NCBI GenBank assembly: GCA_012271065.1
Contig: JAAXHE010000296.1
Coordinates: 1 to 22,679 of the forward strand
Direction of reading: 5' to 3'
DNA length: 22,679 nucleotides
Origin: Candidatus Latescibacterota bacterium
GTDB lineage: Bacteria > Latescibacterota > UBA2968 > GCA-2709665
How positions within the stretch are numbered: the first letter of the stretch is position 1; every line of letters begins with the position of its first letter. Below the pieces are notes generated by a model. The model did no database searches, was not told the DNA's origin, and was given only the letters and a program-made list of their open reading frames with translations. Positions 1-7,250 of the stretch are shown in pieces. The translations under genes were made by a program, and so were the position numbers.

Positions 1-285
1 CGCGGCGCCGGTCGCGAGCAGGTTCACGACGCGCTGAAGGAGCACGCGGTGGCCGTGGCGCTGGAGATGCGCGAAGAGGGCCTTGAGAAAAACGACCTGG
101 TACAACGGCTCGGAGATGACAGCCGGGTCCCGCTCTCGGCGGAGGAGATCGAGGAGATTCTGGGTGAGAGCGAGCGTTTCGTGGGGCAGGCTGAGGCGCA
201 GGCGGAGGGATTCGTTGGTGCGGTGGAAGGGCTGGCAGCCAGGTACCCCGAAGCCGGCCGGGTGCGCAAGGGACGGTTGCTGTGA
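1..285 (+). CDS. purB: Adenylosuccinate lyase, C-terminal end (partial)
   Basis: The first reading frame is open from base 1 to a TGA at 283-285, so only the last 94 codons of a gene that begins before the window are present. The peptide opens RGAGREQVHDALKEHA and continues with EKNDLVQRLGDDSRVPLS. This resembles the conserved C-terminal helical domain of bacterial adenylosuccinate lyases (G-RE-H-x-x-L-x-x-H, then a DL-x-RL-x-D-x-R segment). PurB cleaves SAICAR and adenylosuccinate, releasing fumarate in cytosolic purine synthesis. The catalytic His and Ser lie upstream and cannot be checked. The gene converges on the Nudix gene with only 12 bp between stop codons and no visible terminator. 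Identity rests on this short C-terminal stretch; another member of the fumarase/aspartase superfamily is the main alternative. Confidence 0.75.
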   Translation, partial: RGAGREQVHDALKEHAVAVALEMREEGLEKNDLVQRLGDDSRVPLSAEEIEEILGESERFVGQAEAQAEGFVGAVEGLAARYPEAGRVRKGRLL

Positions 286-297
286 TGGGCGGTACGC

Positions 298-921
298 TTA
301 CGTTTCCCGTCTTCCCTCTAACCGCTCTTTGAGCATGTAGAGCGCGATTATCGTCTTAGAGTCCACAATCCGTCCGTCTGCCACCATGCGAAGGGCCTCC
401 GCAAACGGGATGGTGTGCGTACGGATGTCTTCCGTTTCGGCTTCCAGCCCCGCGTGCTTCCGGATGCCTTCCAGTTTACTGACGTGGGCCAGATAGAGTT
501 CGACGCGTTCCGACGTTCCGCCGGGACTGACGTAAGCGGTAGTGAGATGCTCCAGGGCGCCGCTGAGCGCGTATCCCGTTTCTTCCAGCAATTCGCGCCT
601 GGCCACGTCGGGTCCCCCGGCGTCCTTAATGCCGGCGACTGTTTCCAGGATCCATCCGCGACCCGCCCGTTCCGATTCCGGGTGGCTCGCATATACGGGA
701 TAGCGGAACTGTTCGACCAGTACGATCTCATCGGAGTCCCCCGCGTAAAGGAGTACCGCAACGCTGTCGCCTCTTCTGAAATTCACCCGTACGGACGTTG
801 GGCTCATTCGGCCGTCGAATCGTTCGTGTGAGACCTCGGCTTCTTCCATGCGGAAGAGCACCTGCCCGTGGGGCGAATGAAATGCGTACGGCGAGGACCG
901 GTTGCTGACTTTGACTCTCAT
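298..921 (-). CDS. Nudix hydrolase, NudK/ADP-ribose pyrophosphatase-like
   Basis: The 207-residue protein has a Nudix core, RRELLEETGY, containing the metal-binding REXXEE residues. The loop before it is short: GIKDAGGPDVAR gives G-x5-G instead of G-x5-E, and fewer residues then separate it from the RE pair. A short loop of this sort is also found in E. coli NudK (GDP-mannose pyrophosphatase). Further NudK-like features follow: AYVSPGGTSERVELYLA, AETEDI, and a C-terminal IPFAEAL-(x)5-GRIVDSKTIIAL. The enzyme probably hydrolyses a nucleoside-diphosphate sugar or ADP-ribose in the cytosol; the exact substrate is not determined. The ATG at 921 has GGAG 8 nt upstream on the minus strand. It is transcribed divergently from the aminotransferase at 1025 and has a candidate promoter at 966-994. 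Confidence 0.85.
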   Translation of the reverse strand: MRVKVSNRSSPYAFHSPHGQVLFRMEEAEVSHERFDGRMSPTSVRVNFRRGDSVAVLLYAGDSDEIVLVEQFRYPVYASHPESERAGRGWILETVAGIKDAGGPDVARRELLEETGYALSGALEHLTTAYVSPGGTSERVELYLAHVSKLEGIRKHAGLEAETEDIRTHTIPFAEALRMVADGRIVDSKTIIALYMLKERLEGRRET

Positions 922-965
922 GAATTCGCTCCGTTCTCAATGAAGGTTAACTTCCGGTACCTTGA

Positions 966-994
966 AATCTATGTCCGCCGTGTCCGTAACGCAA
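966..994 (-). promoter_or_regulatory. Candidate promoter of the Nudix gene
   Basis: On the minus strand TTGCGT (989-994) is followed by a 17-bp spacer and TAGATTTC (-10 core at 966-971), about 45 bp before the ATG. The same TTGCGT-N17-TAGATTT combination occurs upstream of the gene at 11329. A weaker plus-strand pair, TTAACT (947-952) and TATGTC (970-975), overlaps it and could serve the aminotransferase. Confidence 0.4.
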
Positions 995-1024
995 TGTTGA
1001 ATTCTCCCATCTGAAAGGCGCGAG

Positions 1025-2263
1025 ATGTCCAGCCGACTCGCACTGTTTGGCGGAGAGCCCGAACTTACTCAAGGGATTGCGGGTCCCTGGCCGCAGTTCG
1101 ACCGGACCGAAGAGGCCATGTTGCTGGACGTGGTGCGCAGCCGGGACTGGAACTACGGTCCCAGGTGTCTGGAATTCGAAGAGAAATTCGCCCGTTTTCA
1201 GGATGCCGCATACGGGGTGGCTTGCAGCGGGGGCACCAACGCGCTTGAAGCTGCGTGCCGGGGCGCGGAGATTGGTATTGGAGACGAAGTGATCACCAGT
1301 CCATATACGTTTCACGGTACGTGTATGGGAATTCTGGCGGCGGGCGCGACGGTAACCTTCGCGGACATCGCGCCGGATACCGACAATATCGACCCGGACG
1401 CGATCGAGGCCGCGATTACCCCTCGAACGAAGGCGATCATGGTTGTGCATTTCGGCGGGCTGGCATGCGATATGCAGCGAATCCAGAGCATTGCGGACCG
1501 TCACGATCTGGTCGTGCTTGAAGACGCCTGCCACGGCTGGGGGGCGTCGTATATGGGCCGGGGTCTGGGGAGTTGGGGCCTGGCATCGGGCTTCAGTTTT
1601 CAGCGAAGCAAAAATATCACTTCGGGAGAAGGCGGCATCGCGCTGACGAACGACGAAGACGTGGCCGACCGGATGAACTGCGTCATCAACTCGGGACGGT
1701 CCCGGTTCGACCGGGCGCCCGAAGCTCTCCGCTGGGGCGGCAACCATCGAATGACGGAATTTTCGGCCGCGATACTCTTGTGCCAGCTGGAGCGGGTCAG
1801 AAAGCAAACGGGAATCCGGGAACAGAATGCCGCGATGCTGACCCGGACGCTTTCGCGGCTCGATGGCATCGAGCCGGTCGAAAGACTGCCTGAAGCGACA
1901 AGGGCGAGCTGGCACATTATCAGCGCCAGGTTCGAACCGGACGAATTCGACGGGGTGTCCCGGGAGCGCTTGCTTCAGGCACTCAGAGCGGAGGGGGTGC
2001 CCGCCAGCGGCGGCTACTCCGAGCCGGTCTATCGGAATCCCGTATTTCAAAACGACTGGAAAGCGGGCGCTTACAGACCTTACGCCTGGACCACGATGGA
2101 TGAAGCGCCCGACTATCGAAGTCTTCATCTTCCGAACGTGGAAGCGGCCTGTAAAGACCGGATCTGGCTTTCTCAGACGGTGCTGCTCGCCTCCGAAGCG
2201 AAGATGACGGATCTTTGCAGGGCGTTTGAGAAGGTGAGAACGTACGCGGCAGACTTGCGCTGA
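1025..2263 (+). CDS. DegT/DnrJ/EryC1/StrS family PLP-dependent aminotransferase
   Basis: This 412-residue protein has the family layout and length. ACSGGTNALEAA (about 67-78) is the phosphate-binding loop, VVHFGGLACDM (140-150) is the conserved strand, and LEDACHGWGA (165-174) carries Asp167, expected to hold the pyridine nitrogen. SFQRSKNITSGEGG (191-204) carries Lys196, the expected Schiff-base lysine; the usual SFHxxK has Gln in place of His here. Family members transaminate keto-sugars or cyclitols using Glu or Gln, supplying amino sugars for cell-surface glycans or secondary metabolites. The ATG at 1025 has only a weak GAAAGG ribosome site. It leads a plus-strand group with an HpaI aldolase and a beta-helix protein, a grouping consistent with sugar metabolism. 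No sugar nucleotide or glycosyltransferase gene is nearby, so the substrate remains open. A non-aminotransferase role, such as a dehydratase, cannot be fully excluded. Confidence 0.9.
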   Translation: MSSRLALFGGEPELTQGIAGPWPQFDRTEEAMLLDVVRSRDWNYGPRCLEFEEKFARFQDAAYGVACSGGTNALEAACRGAEIGIGDEVITSPYTFHGTCMGILAAGATVTFADIAPDTDNIDPDAIEAAITPRTKAIMVVHFGGLACDMQRIQSIADRHDLVVLEDACHGWGASYMGRGLGSWGLASGFSFQRSKNITSGEGGIALTNDEDVADRMNCVINSGRSRFDRAPEALRWGGNHRMTEFSAAILLCQLERVRKQTGIREQNAAMLTRTLSRLDGIEPVERLPEATRASWHIISARFEPDEFDGVSRERLLQALRAEGVPASGGYSEPVYRNPVFQNDWKAGAYRPYAWTTMDEAPDYRSLHLPNVEAACKDRIWLSQTVLLASEAKMTDLCRAFEKVRTYAADLR

Positions 2264-2396
2264 CCAGTTGAAGTCGACCTCGTTCGCCCGCGAAGGACCG
2301 CGGGGAATTCCAGAGTTTCGACGATTTTTGCAATCGGTATGACAACTGAGGATCCGGAACGGATCTCATTTCGCTGTTACCGAAACCGGAGGTGCC

Positions 2397-3125
2397 ATGT
2401 TCGAAAACGCCGTTGGACTGAAGAAACGGATCCGCGATGGAGAGCAGGTCGTGGGTACGATGCTGCCGCTGAATGCGACGCGGGAGCGTTTCCTGCAGGT
2501 GATGGACAGCGGTCCGTACGATTTCGTATCGACAGACAGCCAGCATTCGGCGCTGAATGAAGAGCGTTTGGAGGAGTTCTGCGGCATCGCCGAGGCATTG
2601 GACGTATTCGTCCAGTTCCGCATCAAACACACGAGGAACGCATACCTGATCGGGAATTACCTGGATCTCGGGCCGTGCGGTATCGAGGTGCCGCAGACGG
2701 AGACGGACGAGACGGCGATCGAGGCGGTGAACGCGTTTTACTATCCGCAGGCGGGGATCCGCAGCATTGGAGGACGATCGCGGCGCGGCGCGTCGACGTA
2801 CACCGATCCCTTCGAATACGCGGACTGGTGGAACGCATACGGGGTGCTGTGGCTGCAGGTCGAGTCGGTTGAGGCCGCGACCCGGGCCCATTTTCTGGCC
2901 AGACCCGGTGTGGATTGCCTTTCCTTCGGACCCACCGACCTCACGTTCAACCTGAGATCGCACCCCAATCACGCCCTGAAGTCGGTCGATGACGCCGTGG
3001 CCTACGTGGCAAGGTCTCTCGAGGGTACCGGTGTGGCCGTGTGTCACCGGATCGCCGCGGCCGAGCAACGGTCGATCTACCTGGATTTGGGCGTGACGGT
3101 CATCCTGGAACCGCCGGGGGTCTGA
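2397..3125 (+). CDS. HpcH/HpaI aldolase family protein (copy 1)
   Basis: The 242-residue protein has the TIM-barrel layout of class II HpaI/GarL aldolases, which cleave or form C-C bonds in 2-keto-4-hydroxy acids using a divalent metal. Residues matching the E. coli HpaI active site are present: His50 in TDSQHS (usual form D-x-EH), Arg75 in VQFRIKH, metal ligand Glu156 in LQVESVEA, and Asp181 in FGPTDLTFNL. It differs clearly from the second copy at 4898-5638 and ends about 15-20 residues earlier, right after ILEPPGV. GGAGGT at 2388-2393 lies 3 nt before the ATG. It follows the aminotransferase by 133 bp and precedes the beta-helix gene by 62 bp, so the three are probably co-transcribed. Its substrate cannot be predicted. 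Confidence 0.82.
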   Translation: MFENAVGLKKRIRDGEQVVGTMLPLNATRERFLQVMDSGPYDFVSTDSQHSALNEERLEEFCGIAEALDVFVQFRIKHTRNAYLIGNYLDLGPCGIEVPQTETDETAIEAVNAFYYPQAGIRSIGGRSRRGASTYTDPFEYADWWNAYGVLWLQVESVEAATRAHFLARPGVDCLSFGPTDLTFNLRSHPNHALKSVDDAVAYVARSLEGTGVAVCHRIAAAEQRSIYLDLGVTVILEPPGV

Positions 3126-3187
3126 AAGCTGAATCGCGGTGCGGGACATCAGTCACAGGCGCCGTATTTCGCGCAGGGTACACGATC

Positions 3188-4396
3188 ATGGCGGAGTCAT
3201 CGGGACCACGGGCCGAAGTCAATGTCGCTGACTTCTACGACCGGGCATCACCGACGTGCGGGATCGGCGAGGCGATCGCTTCTCTGTCTCCGGACGGAGG
3301 ACGGGTCCGCGCGCCGGCCGGGACCTACCCGTTGCGGCAGCCGGTCTGTCTTCCCGGATGCGTGAGTCTGGTCGGCGACGGGCCTGCAACCGTCCTGGCG
3401 ATACGGCCCCCGGAATCGGTCGCCTTGAAGAATGACGCGCGTCAGGGCGAGTACGAGTTCGAATGCCTTGCACGTCCGCCGTTCCAGGCGGGCGACGCCG
3501 TCGGGTTGTGCGACGATCGCCAGACCGGTTGGCACGGTACCCACGGTGTCGTACGGGAGCGAAGCGGCGCGCGCGTCCGGATCGACGTGCCGATGGAACG
3601 GGATTTGAAGGTGGCCGACAACGCGCGCGCCGTGCGTCTCTTTCCGGCGATTCACGCGCGGGATGGGGTCGATATCGAGATTCAGGGGCTAACCATTCGG
3701 GGTCCGGAAGACTACCGGGGACCCTGGTGGGATTTCACGTACGCGGCGGTCCATCTGGTTGGATGCCGGCGGGTGAGGGTGGTGAATTGCACGGTGTCGG
3801 ACTGGCCAAGCGACGGTATCGGCATTCAAAGAGGCAGCGACGTCCAAGTGATGCAATGCCAGGCGCACGGGTGCAGAGGTCACGGGTTTCACCCCGGCAC
3901 GGCCCTGCGCGCAAGTATCTGGTCCCACAATATCGCGGAAGGCAATGGCGGCGACGGGTTTTTCTTCTGCGCCCGGGTACACCATACGGTTTGCAGCGAC
4001 AGCGTGTTCTCACGTAACGGTCAGCACGGAATCGGCGGGGTCGCGAACGGAGGCGATCACCACAATATCGTCAGCGATAACGTCTGCGCGTACAACGGGC
4101 GTTGCGGAATCGACGCCAGCAGGGGAGAGGAGCACATGCTTTCCGGCAACCTGCTGTTGAGCAATTCGCAGGAAGCGCCGAGACGATGGCCCGGGATCAG
4201 GCTGCACGACCTCGATCGGACGATTGTCCGGGGCAACCGTTGCGCCGACGATCAGACGGCTCCCACGCAGACCTGCGGCATCGTGGAGAGCGGGTCCAGC
4301 GATTTCAATCTGATAGGCGGCAATATGTGCGTGGGGATGCGGGAGCCGGTTGTGGTGACGGGCTCGAAGAGTCGCGCGGAGGGGAATCTGGCCTGA
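3188..4396 (+). CDS. Right-handed parallel beta-helix (pectate lyase-like fold) protein
   Basis: The N-terminal third looks like a pectate-lyase-superfamily cap: GIGEAIASLSPDGGRVRAPAGTYPL-type sequence (I-x-x-AI-x-SL, GG-x-V-x-x-PAGTY), then VSLVGDGPATVL. From about residue 155 to the end there are repeated short strands rich in Asn, Gly and Val, such as VRVVNCTVSDWPSDGIGI, VQVMQCQAHGCRGHGF and NIVSDNVCAYNGRCGI. These are typical of PbH1 right-handed beta-helices. Such proteins often bind, cleave or epimerise polysaccharides. No lyase or hydrolase catalytic residues could be assigned. The frame is open from 3041, but that region overlaps the aldolase gene. The ATG at 3188, 62 bp after the aldolase stop and preceded by CAGGGT, was chosen and gives 402 residues. 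No signal peptide is visible from this start, so the location is uncertain. Confidence 0.75.
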   Translation: MAESSGPRAEVNVADFYDRASPTCGIGEAIASLSPDGGRVRAPAGTYPLRQPVCLPGCVSLVGDGPATVLAIRPPESVALKNDARQGEYEFECLARPPFQAGDAVGLCDDRQTGWHGTHGVVRERSGARVRIDVPMERDLKVADNARAVRLFPAIHARDGVDIEIQGLTIRGPEDYRGPWWDFTYAAVHLVGCRRVRVVNCTVSDWPSDGIGIQRGSDVQVMQCQAHGCRGHGFHPGTALRASIWSHNIAEGNGGDGFFFCARVHHTVCSDSVFSRNGQHGIGGVANGGDHHNIVSDNVCAYNGRCGIDASRGEEHMLSGNLLLSNSQEAPRRWPGIRLHDLDRTIVRGNRCADDQTAPTQTCGIVESGSSDFNLIGGNMCVGMREPVVVTGSKSRAEGNLA

Positions 4397-4440
4397 TCGA
4401 TCTTGCTTCCGAAGGGACGCGGTCCATCTGGAGCTGACAG

Positions 4441-4456
4441 ACTGACGGGCGTCAGT
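4441..4456 (+). terminator. Perfect 6-bp hairpin after the beta-helix gene
   Basis: ACTGAC-GGGC-GTCAGT forms a perfect 6-bp stem with a 4-nt loop, 44 bp after the stop codon of the beta-helix gene. No T-tract follows, so it is at most a weak or Rho-assisted terminator or an mRNA-stabilising hairpin. Confidence 0.3.
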
Positions 4457-4654
4457 GCCTCGCAATCGGAAAGACACGCAGGTTTCTTACGCGACGCCTT
4501 TCGGGAGGACTACCAGAGCAGAGCGCGCTATTCCGTCCCAAAGCGAAGATGGTTGTTCTGCCGTCGCTGGCAGGGCAATGGATTCGGTGCATCACCTGTG
4601 GGTATTCGCGCGGTGCATATGGCAGGCCCCGCGCCCAGCGGCGACAATTCTAAA

Positions 4655-4786
4655 GGCGGTGAGAAGGTAGAGGGAAGCCGGTAGAGGAAGTCCTTGCCCG
4701 ATATTTTAGTCATTCTTGCCTCTGGCACGAGAAGAAACCTCGCAAGGCAGGTAATCTCTACCCTCTCCCGTCTTCCGTCTCCCCGC
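4655..4786. repeat. Two degenerate purine-rich heptad arrays in inverted orientation
   Basis: The left arm (4655-4691) contains GGTAGAG twice (4666-4672 and 4680-4686) within roughly 7-nt repeats. The right arm (4754-4786) reads as pyrimidine heptads on the plus strand (CCCTCTC, CCGTCTT, CCGTCTC) and contains CTCTACC at 4756-4762, the exact complement of GGTAGAG. The arms are about 60 bp apart and similar in reverse complement, including flanking TTC-TAAAG/TTCCTTAAAAG-type ends. This could be a degenerate inverted-repeat element or a slippage-derived simple repeat. Confidence 0.4.
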
Positions 4787-4897
4787 TTTTAAGGAATACG
4801 CCGTAGGCAGGGAATTTGGGGAAATGGGGTTCTTGAATTTGGTCTTTCGCTTTTGCTGCTTGACGACGGCCGGGGGAAGAGGTCACCGCCCCGTCGT

Positions 4898-5638
4898 TCA
4901 GGTTTTCGCATCGGCCAGCGCATCCTGTACGGCTGCTTCGAGGGCGCGCAGGTCGCTGGCGACGTCCATGAACGTGAATCCCTCGCGTATGCGTTTCCGG
5001 ACGATCTCCAGGTCGCGTTCCGGCATCCCGTAGGGCTTGCCGGCTCTTTTGCAGCCGGAGACGAACGTCTGAATGGCGGCCTCGTGGTCCGGATGGCCCC
5101 GGTTCACGCCCATTGAAAGGGCCAGGTCGCCGGGCCCGAGGAAACCGACGTCGATTCCCTCGACCGACATGATGGCTTTGGTGTTGTTGATCCCTTCCAT
5201 GTCTTCAATCTGGGGTACGATCATCACCGCGTCGTTGGCGCTCAGGCGATATTCGTCGCCGTACACGGCGACCCTTCCCGTACCGGCGGAGCGGGCGCCC
5301 TCGGGAGGATAGCGCATGGCCTGCACAAGGGCTTCTGCCTGCCGTGGCGTACTCACGTGCGGTACGATGATGCCGTAGGCGCCCGCGTCCAGGATGCGCG
5401 CAAGCGAAACGGGATCGTGGTCCCATGCGCGGACGAAGGGCACGGCGTCCCGGGCCTCGATTGCGCGGAACGTGTCCGCGATCAGGGGGATGTCGAACGG
5501 CGAGTGTTCGGCGTCTATCGCCAGCCACTCGTATCCTGCGGCTGCCATGACTTCCGCGGCGAGCGGGGAACCCAGGTTCAGCCAGCCGCCCAGGGACAGT
5601 TCGCCCCTGAGGAGTTTCGCTTTGACGGGATTTTCCAC
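4898..5638 (-). CDS. HpcH/HpaI aldolase family protein (copy 2)
   Basis: This 246-residue protein is a close match to 2,4-dihydroxyhept-2-ene-1,7-dioate (HpaI) and related 4-hydroxy-2-oxo acid aldolases in length and motifs. It has IDAEHSPFD with His45, PFVRAWDHDP with Arg70, PQIEDMEG with metal ligand Glu145, and LGPGDLALSMG with Asp171. His45 and Arg70 fall at the numbering known for E. coli HpaI. The reaction is expected to be metal-dependent retro-aldol cleavage to pyruvate (or a related 2-oxo acid) plus an aldehyde, in the cytosol. The start is GTG (5636-5638), with GAGGAG about 5 nt upstream on the minus strand. It lies 42 bp after the sulfatase-fold gene at 5681-7051 and is very likely co-transcribed with it. 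Its natural substrate is unknown. Confidence 0.9.
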   Translation of the reverse strand: MENPVKAKLLRGELSLGGWLNLGSPLAAEVMAAAGYEWLAIDAEHSPFDIPLIADTFRAIEARDAVPFVRAWDHDPVSLARILDAGAYGIIVPHVSTPRQAEALVQAMRYPPEGARSAGTGRVAVYGDEYRLSANDAVMIVPQIEDMEGINNTKAIMSVEGIDVGFLGPGDLALSMGVNRGHPDHEAAIQTFVSGCKRAGKPYGMPERDLEIVRKRIREGFTFMDVASDLRALEAAVQDALADAKT

Positions 5639-5680
5639 GGGGTCTCCTCGTTTGAGTGGTGTGCTCGGTATGAAGCCGGT

Positions 5681-7051
5681 TCAGTCGATGCTCGATGATG
5701 CCATTTCGTATTCCCCCTGGACGCCTTTTACCGTATTCGAAAACCGGCGCTTGAACACCTTGCCGAACGCGCCGGCCAGGCGCAGGGCCTCGTCGGGGTG
5801 ATCGTCGATGAGGTTGCTCTTTTCCTTCGGGTCGTCCGGAAGGTGGTACAGTTCGTCGGGTTCGCCCTCGGGGCGCTGGATGTAACTCCAGGTGCTGTCA
5901 CGGGTACATCGGTCGACTCCGCCGTGGTAACCGGTGATCATCGTCCGCCGGTGTTCGTCCGAATCTCCGGTGAGCGCGGACATGAAGCTCCGGCCCGCCA
6001 TTGCATCGGCGTTGCCTTCCAGGCCCAGCGCGTCGAGGAGGGTGGGCAGCACGTCCTGGTACTGGACGATCGCTGACGTCCGGCGACCGCCGTGTTTCCC
6101 TCCCGGCAGTCTGACCATGAACGGTACCTTGAGCAGCTCATTGTACATCCGGTCCGCGCCCTTCAGGAATTTTCCGTGGTCATTCAGGGGATGTCCGTGG
6201 TCGGCCAGCAGAAAGATAACGCTGTCGTCGTAATATCCCAGGTTTCCGAGGGCTTCGAACAACCGGCCGAGGCAGTGGTCCACAAAGGCGCATTCCCCCG
6301 CGTAGAGACCCTGGATATGGGAGATCTCGTCCGATGAAGCCCAGTCTTCCGACGGTCCGCCCATCGGCATGATGAGGCGCGGCCCCCGGTACCCGGGATC
6401 GGTGTAGGTGTCGAATTCCGGAACGGGATTCCACGGTTCGTGAGGGTCGAACGAATCCACCCAGAGCATGACGTTTTCGTGCGCCCGGTTCGATTCCAGC
6501 CAGTCTATGGCGCTGTCGACCACCTTCCACGCGAATTCGTCTTCCTTCGAGTGGAAGCCGTCGGTATTAGCCAGGAATTGCGAGATGCGCCGGCGCCAGG
6601 TCTCGGGAAAATTGCCGTTGACGTATTCATCGATATTGCGCCGGGTTGGCGCACTGATCCAGGGATCGTATTCCTGGCCGCGGATCCAGTCGTACGAGGC
6701 GAAGTTCCGGTGATAGTTCATTCCGGGAGCGCGAAAGTGGTAGGTATCCGTGACGAGCCCGCAGACATATCCCTCTTCAGAGAGGACCTGGGCGACGTGT
6801 GCGTCTTCCGCGGTTAGGGGCTGCCAGCCGCGGCTGTGCAGCGTGCGCTGGCCGGTCATCAGCTGACAGCGGATGGGAATGGTCGGCAGGGCTTCCGGAT
6901 AGGCGTTGTCGAAGACCACCGCCTCCTCTGCAAATGCATCGATATTCGGCGTCCTGCACGGGTCGATACCGGAAAAGGGCGCCACGCCGCCGTTGTACAG
7001 GCTCACGTGATCCTGTCGGAAGCTGTCGAGTACAATGAAGACCACGTTCAT
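5681..7051 (-). CDS. Sulfatase-fold (alkaline phosphatase superfamily) hydrolase with Thr at the FGly position
   Basis: The 456-residue protein has the sulfatase layout: VVFIVLDSFRQD (metal-binding Asp9), TPNIDAFAEEAVVFDNAYPEA, then LPTIPIRCQLMTGQ. DPHEPW (about 202-207) supplies the conserved His, and LLADHGHPLNDHGKFLKG (Asp284, His285) supplies further metal and catalytic residues. LYHLPDDPKEKSNL is the usual C-terminal landmark. In FGly sulfatases the core is C/S-x-P-x-R; here it is T57-I-P-I-R61, so the nucleophile position is Thr. Other superfamily members (phosphodiesterases, LtaS-type phosphoglycerol transferases) use Thr directly, so the target may be a phosphate or phosphonate ester rather than a sulfate. 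No signal peptide is seen. AGGAGGAGGT at 7058-7067 lies 6 nt before the ATG, a very strong ribosome site. It heads an operon with the HpaI aldolase. Confidence 0.85.
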   Translation of the reverse strand: MNVVFIVLDSFRQDHVSLYNGGVAPFSGIDPCRTPNIDAFAEEAVVFDNAYPEALPTIPIRCQLMTGQRTLHSRGWQPLTAEDAHVAQVLSEEGYVCGLVTDTYHFRAPGMNYHRNFASYDWIRGQEYDPWISAPTRRNIDEYVNGNFPETWRRRISQFLANTDGFHSKEDEFAWKVVDSAIDWLESNRAHENVMLWVDSFDPHEPWNPVPEFDTYTDPGYRGPRLIMPMGGPSEDWASSDEISHIQGLYAGECAFVDHCLGRLFEALGNLGYYDDSVIFLLADHGHPLNDHGKFLKGADRMYNELLKVPFMVRLPGGKHGGRRTSAIVQYQDVLPTLLDALGLEGNADAMAGRSFMSALTGDSDEHRRTMITGYHGGVDRCTRDSTWSYIQRPEGEPDELYHLPDDPKEKSNLIDDHPDEALRLAGAFGKVFKRRFSNTVKGVQGEYEMASSSID

Positions 7052-7102
7052 GACGTCACCTCCTCCTGTTTTCGGGGCCGAATGTCCGTGAATCGGACTT
7101 CC

Positions 7103-7131
7103 AATATTGTTCCGGAGCCAGAGCCCGTCAA
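7103..7131 (-). promoter_or_regulatory. Candidate promoter of the sulfatase/aldolase operon
   Basis: On the minus strand TTGACG (7126-7131) and AATATT (7103-7108) are separated by 17 bp and lie about 52 bp before the ATG at 7051. The -35 matches the consensus at five of six positions. Confidence 0.5.
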
Positions 7132-7188
7132 GTCGAATTTCCGTGCCTGAAGCGGATCGGAATCCCTTGGCGTCCCGTCACTTTTCTC

Positions 7189-7217
7189 TTCACAATGCGG
7201 CAACGGTCGCGTAAGTT
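7189..7217 (+). promoter_or_regulatory. Candidate promoter of the ornithine cyclodeaminase-like gene
   Basis: TTCACA (7189-7194), a 17-bp spacer and TAAGTT (7212-7217). Transcription would begin near 7224, after the upstream TTG at 7221. This argues for a start codon at 7251 or 7266. Confidence 0.4.
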
Positions 7218-7250
7218 CGTTTGGACGGTTTCCAAATCCGGGCAAATGCA

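Larger units (their letters stand above)
4397..4897. other. Gene-free intergenic stretch
   Basis: About 500 bp between the beta-helix gene (plus) and copy 2 of the HpaI aldolase (minus). Reading frames here are short, have weak starts and match no family I recognise. It contains a perfect 6-bp hairpin (4441-4456), two purine-rich heptad arrays in inverted orientation (4655-4691 and 4754-4786), and a 7-bp inverted repeat (ACGACGG/CCGTCGT, about 4862-4896) with a 21-nt loop and no T-tract that might weakly terminate the minus-strand operon. No promoter is evident. Confidence 0.6.

Noticed and set aside
947..2128. Long antisense open frame of 393 codons opposite the aminotransferase
   Set aside because: It overlaps a clear family member in full, shows no recognisable motif, and is the usual product of GC-rich codon bias.
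1983..3149. 388-codon antisense frame across the aminotransferase and HpaI copy 1
   Set aside because: It spans two real genes on the opposite strand and its composition is Arg/Pro/Ser-rich, typical of shadow frames.
3123..3400. Selenocysteine read-through of the UGA ending HpaI copy 1
   Set aside because: The sequence after the UGA does not resemble an HpaI C-terminus and no SECIS-like hairpin was noticed directly after it.
4455..4670. 71-codon frame in the intergenic region, with a GTG start
   Set aside because: No convincing ribosome site, no motif, and it runs into the heptad repeat region.
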